Below, piece by piece: positions 57,880 to 64,000 of a stretch of 64,000 nt of DNA. Source of the DNA: Icerya purchasi (taxonomy: Eukaryota; Arthropoda; Insecta; Hemiptera; Monophlebidae); NCBI GenBank assembly GCA_039619475.1, contig CM077115.1, positions 104,669,893 through 104,733,892 on the forward strand, in the 5' to 3' direction. Under the pieces are notes generated by a model. It saw only the letters and a list, made by a program, of their open reading frames with translations, was not told the origin of the DNA and did no database searches. The translations under genes were made by a program, and so were the position numbers. How positions within the stretch are numbered: the first letter of the stretch is position 1; each line of letters starts with the position of its first letter.

Positions 57880-60800
57880 GCATATTAATATCTGTATAAA
57901 TCTTTAACTTTTTCCCTTTTTTTTTTTTTACACGGTGAACTCTCTATACTTCTACTAAAGGTTTATTTTCCCAATTCAGTTTTTTTCTCTTTTGGATATA
58001 TTACTAATGTAATAATTAAAATAAACTTTGAGAATAGCCAACAACAACAACAAACCAGAGTAGTTGGCATAGTTTTAAAATTCGGGTGTAAATACTATTT
58101 TCGGTTTAGAAAATATTGAAACTTCTGTTGCAGCATTTTTTATTAATTTTTCTATAATCTTAATGTATTTTTTTACAGTAATAATACGCTGCATAACTAA
58201 ACTGTATATTCTCATATATTTGAAATATTAAAAGATTATTACAGTTTGTTGCACACATTACTTTAAAATTACTTTTAAATTAAATGTAAACGGACACTTC
58301 TTATGAAATAATATATTTAAATAACAGCAACTGTGATCATGAAAATCGCGTCAGTGTCAATATTTAAATATATTATTTTATTAAAAGATGTTATAAAGAA
58401 TTATTTATAATGTAAACATTTTTGCGTAACACCTTCATAGGTGCAGTAATTCGGTTTTATGTTATAAAACTGATTGCAGCGTCGCCAACTTTTTTGTTGA
58501 AATATATATATTTATTACAATCAATTGAACTTCATTGTTGAAAATTACATCGGTTTCATTATTACAATCATCCGCTGTTTACTCTTTCTTGACCATTCCA
58601 TTTTTATCATTCCAATTCTTTAATTTCTGGAGACTATCCATCTACTTACACGCTTCCTTTCTCGGGCTTTAAATGTGAGTAATGTTTATGTTCTTCAAAG
58701 CAGGTTTTTAATTAATATATTTATGTGCAGATTCTTTCTCTATAATATGTTAAACATATTTATTGTCCTGCAACAAAAAAAAAAAAACGGTTCACGATGA
58801 AGATCCTTTGTGTGTTTCTATAACCTTTGTTTGCCGCGATTTAACAACTTTCGTTCAACTAAGGATCGCACACAGCCATTATGTTAAAAAAAGTTATATA
58901 AAATCAGCAACTGGCATACTCCCTCTCCTCTTTATCTTATGCGCATAGAAACTCGGATATAAATCGGTTGCAAGTTAGACGCACACGGTAATCCTGCAGG
59001 ATTATTACATATATTTAAGAGAACTGAAAAAACACTTAGATGTGTTAACCTTTATGGTGGTGACCAGTCAAACGGGTTTAGTTAAAGTTTATCAGTCTCA
59101 TATATACCAATATCCATTTTTATAAGTGCGGATAAAATAGAAAAAAAATAAGATCCCGAACAAGTTTTTGTTCTTTTTTAGATTATAAAGTAAAACTTGA
59201 ATTAGATTTCGAATACTTTGAACCAAGAATTATTCATCGGAAAAAAAAAAAAATTAGATAAAAATGATGAAATAACACAGATATGAAGTAAAAACATAAG
59301 TGAATATTCTAAAAATGTTTTCGGGAATATTCAATTTTTTACTAGGTAATAATAAAAAAACGGCATACTAATAAAGATTAATGTAATATGCAATATCTGA
59401 AATGAGACTTGAATTGTCTCCTCTATCTTCTAATTAAGAACAACAACCGAAAGTTGAGCGCAATCTCCACGATTTGAGTAAGAAATTTAATCTCCTTCAA
59501 ATTCTCTCAAATGTATACTTAATTTTTATTGGTTTGTTTATCTTTTTTATTTTCTAGTTGAAAGTGTGACGTTTCTAGCGTATTTAACATTCAATATTTT
59601 TGTTATTTATGTTTATAATTTATACCGGTTATAACAGACGGGATGAACGGCAAGGCATCAGCGGTTGTGATGGTAATGTTCAGTGTACTAAGTCCCAGTG
59701 ACACAAATAAGAGTAGGGGAACTATTTAAACAGATTTTTTTTTTTTTTTAATACAAAAAAATTGGTTTTTGCTGGTAATGCATTTATTCATCTAGTGACT
59801 TATAGATTATTTTCGTATCATTTATAAAAGTCTAATTGTTCTCACATTCAGTTGCTTCGTTGCGATTTTACTTGTTCGTCCATTCCGTTTTATAATTCTT
59901 TAATATTTCGGAATTACAAGTGGAATGAGTAGTTGCTTCGCTGCTAACTACCTACGAGTAGAAGAGAGGAATCAATACAAGTTTGCGCTTATCCATTTCT
60001 TTTTTTAATTTTTTTCATTCTTCCGTCCCTTTAAAAACAACCGCCCAGAGTTGTTCTACCGTGCGCTACAAAAGAATCGGAAGGCTAGATGATAAGGAAA
60101 GCCGAGGGGAAAAGAATTTCGATATTATGAAAAGTGAACAAGAAATAAAGAAAAGTGTGAGTAAACGGATCAGAGTCAAGGGGGAACTTTTTCTAAGCAG
60201 GTGAAATAATCGTTATTAATGTGCAGTTCCGGATACGTCAATGACGATTAGCTCCATAGCGATGTCAGAACAGTCCGTACAGAAATGCGCTAGTCTTAAG
60301 ATAAAGCACCTGGAAAGGGAAAAAAATAACCTCGCCAGCAGCGAACTGCTGCGCGTACTATTCTTAGCTATGGACACATTTAAGATTGCACTTGTATTAA
60401 GAGAAATTCCACTCGCGTCAATAAAATAAGTGGACAAACGTTAAATATGTGTATGCGTATGTGTCTCTGTGCACAGGTTGATGTTCGCTAAGAGAAAAAT
60501 AAAATCCAAACATGTTGGATAAAAAGACCGTACTTGACCAGTAGTCTCCGTAAGGTTTCCAACTCTACGGTGGAGTCAACAGTTGTCCTTACGGTGAAAT
60601 TCTAAAATTGAATTATATCATAAAACTGAACTCTTGACTCTGTAGTGTCGCCGGGGGATAGGGTTAATTTGCACAATGTTTGATTTGACTTTTAATATGC
60701 GCCTACAGAGTTGATTTTGTAGGTTGCTGACGTAAGTTGGGTCATTTACATTTGTATCGTAATAGTATAGGAAACGTTTACGATCAGTCCAAAACGTGTT

Positions 60801-61392
60801 TTCGCGTACATGTACCACGAGGCATTTATGTTAAACTTTTTTGAGCGCCCACTAACAGACATCACGACTGTACGTGTGACAACAGCCCCCATATTGACAA
60901 AAGATGATGATCGATGATTTTTTTAAATCGGTAAAATGGTAGCGCGACGATCTGTTAGCTTTTTCAAATTAATCCTTAGTATATATCATTTCTGTTTTGT
61001 AGTTTTCGATTCTCGCTAATTTCTCCGGCCGATTATTATATATTTAATTTTGAAAAAATTGAAATTTACGGTTCGACAAAAGTTATTATAATCCCCCCCC
61101 CCCATTAGTAAATACACGGTAGAATACAAAAAAGAAATATTTCAATTAAAAATTTCACATTGTCATCGTTGGCGAAATTGTGATTTCCTCGAATAATGAC
61201 TTGTAGCTTTTTGTACTACTTTTTGGGATATTTCTTGAAAATCGGAATTCTACAGGCGAGTGTAGTAATAGAGGAAAATTTAAATATCTCAGAGAAGTTA
61301 GTTTGAAAAAAATATTATACATTGCTACGGTGTGTGTTGGAAAAAAAAAAATATATTTCATAAAAACGTCGTTTTGCGGCCGATCCTTTTTT

Positions 61393-61425
<33 letters not shown>

Positions 61426-62090
61426 GAGAACCTTCATAGCGAGCATTACTTAAGTTATGATAGTAGGTTGAGGCGGGAGGATTAAACGCGGTACCCAATA
61501 TCGACCACTTGGAAGTCACTCGCGAATTTATCTCCCTTTGACGGTTAAAAGAAAAATAAAGAAAAGCTTTTTAAACGACTATCTTTTAAGGGAATAATCT
61601 TTTCCTATTTACTAAACCAAATTGCTCTCCGACAAAGATACCGTGCGATTTGTCCATTTTTCGAGTGGTTTAACAACCTTCTTTTACGAAAATATTAAGA
61701 GCGAGCTTTCTTATCGACTAAATAGAGAATATATATATATATATATATATATACTATTTACCTTTATATAAACTTTCATTTTTTCTTCGAACGGTATCGT
61801 TGTGAATTTTTTTCCTCAAAGGAGTTGCCACTTGCCTGTAGATAACACACTTTTGTGAAGAGAAAAACGCTGTAGACAATTTTCGTATCGTTTATTTTTT
61901 TTTTTTACTTTTTTCTCTTATTTTTGCTAAATTATATTCGTCGCTAATCTTGATTTAAAAAGAAAAGGAAAAAAAAACAAATTCGAATTAATTAGAAAGA
62001 AGTAAATTTTCCCGTTTCAGCTTAATGATATAATATTTGAGTCATTTTATTTTTTTAGAGTACTGTTTTAAATCGAAATTTTGATCATCA
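57880..62090. other. Intergenic DNA, small unassigned frames
   Basis: The frames at 59983-60204, 60241-60429 and the minus-strand 60618-60818 (MVHVRENTFWTDRKRFLYYY onward) have no domain I can name. The last looks somewhat protein-like, but no element ends were found. A (TA)n lies at about 61730-61752, a C10 run near 61095, and a T30 run near 61395-61424. Confidence 0.4.
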
Positions 62091-62099
62091 AAATTTATT

Positions 62100-62476
62100 C
62101 CTAATTTTGAATTGCAGTCTGCTTCCTGCTTCCCTCTTTCGTTTTAATATTGTTCAGTCTCCCTTGTGTCCCTTCCATCCTCCTATCTTAAATTTTATCT
62201 GTGATGTAAATCACCTCCTATTCGAATGCTCATCTATCTCCTCAGAGCGCGCAGTCCTTTATTCTAATTTGCTTGGCCTTGGCCTCCCGACCCCTTACTG
62301 TGCCCACTACATTCTTGCTCTTCCTTCTCTTTCTGTTGTTCCTATATTGGCTATCTTTATTTCTTCTCTTTCTAATCGCTTCCTGATTTAACTTTTAAGT
62401 CCCTACGTTTCATTATTTGTTAGTCCTTTGTGCTGGGTAAATGTCCTGAGTTGACGCGCCCAATATAAAAAAAAAA
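62100..62476 (+). mobile_element. I-like LINE 3' end, frame intact
   Basis: The frame 62107-62391 (94 codons) is uninterrupted: CPFHPPILNFICDVNHLLFE then CSSISSERAVLYSNLLGLGL and PTPYCAHYILALPSLSVVPI. It holds both halves of the zinc motif (CPFH; CDVNHLLFEC). The tail TGGGTAAATGTCCTGAGTTG then ACGCGCCCA (62434-62462) is followed by poly(A) of 14. Together with the 63.7-kb copy this is the best reference for the family C-terminus in the window. The 5' truncation is at about 62100; no target duplication was recognised. Confidence 0.85.
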
Positions 62477-62479
62477 AAA

Positions 62480-62990
62480 AGAGCGTATGGTATATTCTTA
62501 ATATTTTTATCTTTGCAAGATACTCAATAAAGCAGGCTTGTGTAACATTTTAAGCTAGCGGCCTACTTTTAATTTTCTTTTGTAATTCTAGTAGGCCGCA
62601 GCGGCGATGAATGCAAAAAAAAATACTCCATCGAAAAATAGTTTTTTAGTTCCATTGAACAATTTGGAAATTGACCAGTTGCTGTTAACTAAATATCAAA
62701 GGGGCAATTAAGGGAGAGACTCGCTAACTCGTAATTGAAAAAGAAAATCAGCTAATTTCTTAGCGACCCTATCACATAGGGGCCAACTCGTCACCGACGA
62801 CGGCCTGTTCATTTCTCTGGATCAGTGCTTTGCAATATTTTTTTTATCGTGCATTGCCTGTGAACTATTAAAAACTTGATCATTTTATTCTCCATTAGCA
62901 AAAATCAATAACTTGTTTACGGACCAGTATTAATTAAAAAAAAGAAAAAAGAAAGGAAAATCTACACGACAAAAGTAATTCTAATTCTCT
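62480..62990. other. Spacer, no gene seen
   Basis: Nothing recognised. Confidence 0.5.
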
Positions 62991-62999
62991 TAATTCGTT

Positions 63000-63661
63000 T
63001 TCTCATATCCAATCTACTCTCATCCCATTACTATGTTCCTAGCCATTCTGGGGCATCGAGAGCAACGAGTTAGTGGATTTTTTTAGCCCGTTCGGCCGCC
63101 AGCGATGGTCCTTTATTCTGTAATTTTCCTACCTCGGACATCCTCCTTCTTTCCTCAGTTAATCATTGCCGACTATGGTCGGACATCTATCCTTCTCTAT
63201 TTTCTAATCCCGCCTCTCATTATCTTCAAATACAACCGGTTGTCCTCTGCCGTGGTTTCATTCCTCTTCTTATTAACGTTCCGCGATCGTTTCCTTAATC
63301 AGACTGCGTTTTAATCACTCCCTTTTAAATCTCCTCACGTTTACGTTTTTCCCTGTCCTCCTCTCCCGATTGTCCCCTTCATAGTTCCATCTCTCCTCTC
63401 ATATGTGATGCAAACCACATTTTCTTTGAATGCCCTGCCCTTGATTCTGATCGCTCTGTTTTGTACTCTAAAATCTTAACACTGGGTCTTCCTTATATGT
63501 AGTTCTTCTTTTGTCCTTTCCTTTCCATCTCCAGATAGATAATCCCTGTACTTCAATCTTTCCTAAGCTTTATTTCTAATCGTTTCTCTATTTAACCCTT
63601 TGCATGATTTCTGTAGAGTTGCTGGGTCAAAGCCGCTGGCGCGCCCAAAAGATAATATATA
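63000..63661 (+). mobile_element. I-like LINE: RNase H end, zinc motif, 3' tail
   Basis: VPSHSG and GIESNELVD (about 63029-63080, in two frames) are the RNase H C-terminal block. ICDANHIFFECPALDSDRSV (about 63400-63460) is an intact zinc motif, and LYSKILTLGLPYM follows before a stop. The tail TGGGTCAAAGCCGCTGGCGCG plus CCCA (63623-63647) is almost identical to that at 32.75 kb. The copy runs directly into the T run of the next, opposite element. Confidence 0.8.
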
Positions 63662-64000
63662 TTTTTTTTTTTTTTTTTTTTTTTTTCAATATTTACTATG
63701 GGTTCGTCAGCGAGGACATTAGCCCAAGAAATGGGAATAGAGAAAAAATCAGATTTTTATGAGGCGTGAAACATTCAACAAGAATGTATCAAGCGCCTGG
63801 ATGACAGAAGGAGAAGGAAGGGAAAGAATAAATGCAGCACAATAGGGAGTAGGAACATTGTTTGATAAGAGAGAGGAGTAAAAGGAAGATTGTTCAGATG
63901 AAAGTGATGAACATTCGAACATTATGTGATCAGGATCACATACATGTTGACTGTTAAGAGGATGTAATGGACAATACGGAGATGCCGCGAGAGAGAATCG
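63662..64000 (-). mobile_element. I-like LINE 3' end, minus strand, cut by window
   Basis: On the minus strand the frame runs from the window edge to about 63772: CDPDHIMFECSSLSSEQSSF, then NNVPTPYCAAFILSLPSPSV, and ends LLNVSRLIKI. It is followed by TTGGGCTAATGTCCTCGCTG plus ACGAACCCATAG (63727-63697) and poly(A), seen as a T run (63663-63686). It is uninterrupted within the window. Its tail meets the tail of the plus-strand copy at 63.65 kb. Confidence 0.85.

Noticed and set aside
60618..60818. Minus-strand frame starting MVHVRENTFWTDRKRFLYYY as a transposon protein
   Set aside because: It looks protein-like, but I could not match any family motif or find element ends.

Overview
This window looks like gene-poor, AT-rich nuclear DNA of an arthropod, most likely an insect. 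It carries many non-LTR retrotransposon (LINE) fragments of insect-type clades (an R1-like element, RNase H-bearing I/Jockey-like elements, RTE-like elements), tRNA-derived SINE heads, palindromic MITEs, a degraded DDE transposon, and long TA and ATT microsatellites. I found no convincing host protein gene, rRNA gene, functional tRNA gene or CRISPR array. The species cannot be named from the sequence.

The best preserved feature is at 50.9-57.9 kb. A full-length R1-clade-like LINE (52551-57215) sits inside the transposase gene of an older DNA transposon and is flanked by a 13-bp target-site duplication. The LINE has a gag-like ORF broken by one frameshift and one stop, a small 154-codon middle ORF, and an intact 999-codon endonuclease/reverse transcriptase ORF. 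The last two junctions are overlapping stop-start codons (TAATG, then ATGA), which suggests coupled translation. The host transposon has lost the first part of its transposase and has roughly 0.5-kb inverted repeats built from a 428-bp unit.

The rest is a graveyard of older insertions. One dominant family (RNase H, then a C-terminal CDxNHxxFEC zinc motif, then a TGGGY...RCCCA mini-hairpin before poly(A)) appears at least a dozen times on both strands: about 4.0, 13.2, 14.0, 16.4, 18.7, 19.9, 28.7, 32.3, 37.8, 62.1, 63.0 and 63.7 kb. Several copies have readable target-site duplications, and two are nested in other LINE copies (16.7 and 32.3 kb). Other LINE fragments lie at 12.0, 13.5, 14.9, 20.4, 21.9, 25.9, 32.1-34.1, 35.8, 43.0 and 48.7 kb.

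Other structures are a 61-copy 16-bp minisatellite (7108-8083), a perfect 62-bp-arm palindrome (21196-21322), a palindromic MITE with a TA-repeat core (1045-1735) with a second half-copy at 9.74-10.13 kb, and small fold-back elements at 35.5 and 46.4 kb. The long stretches between these hold no recognisable gene.
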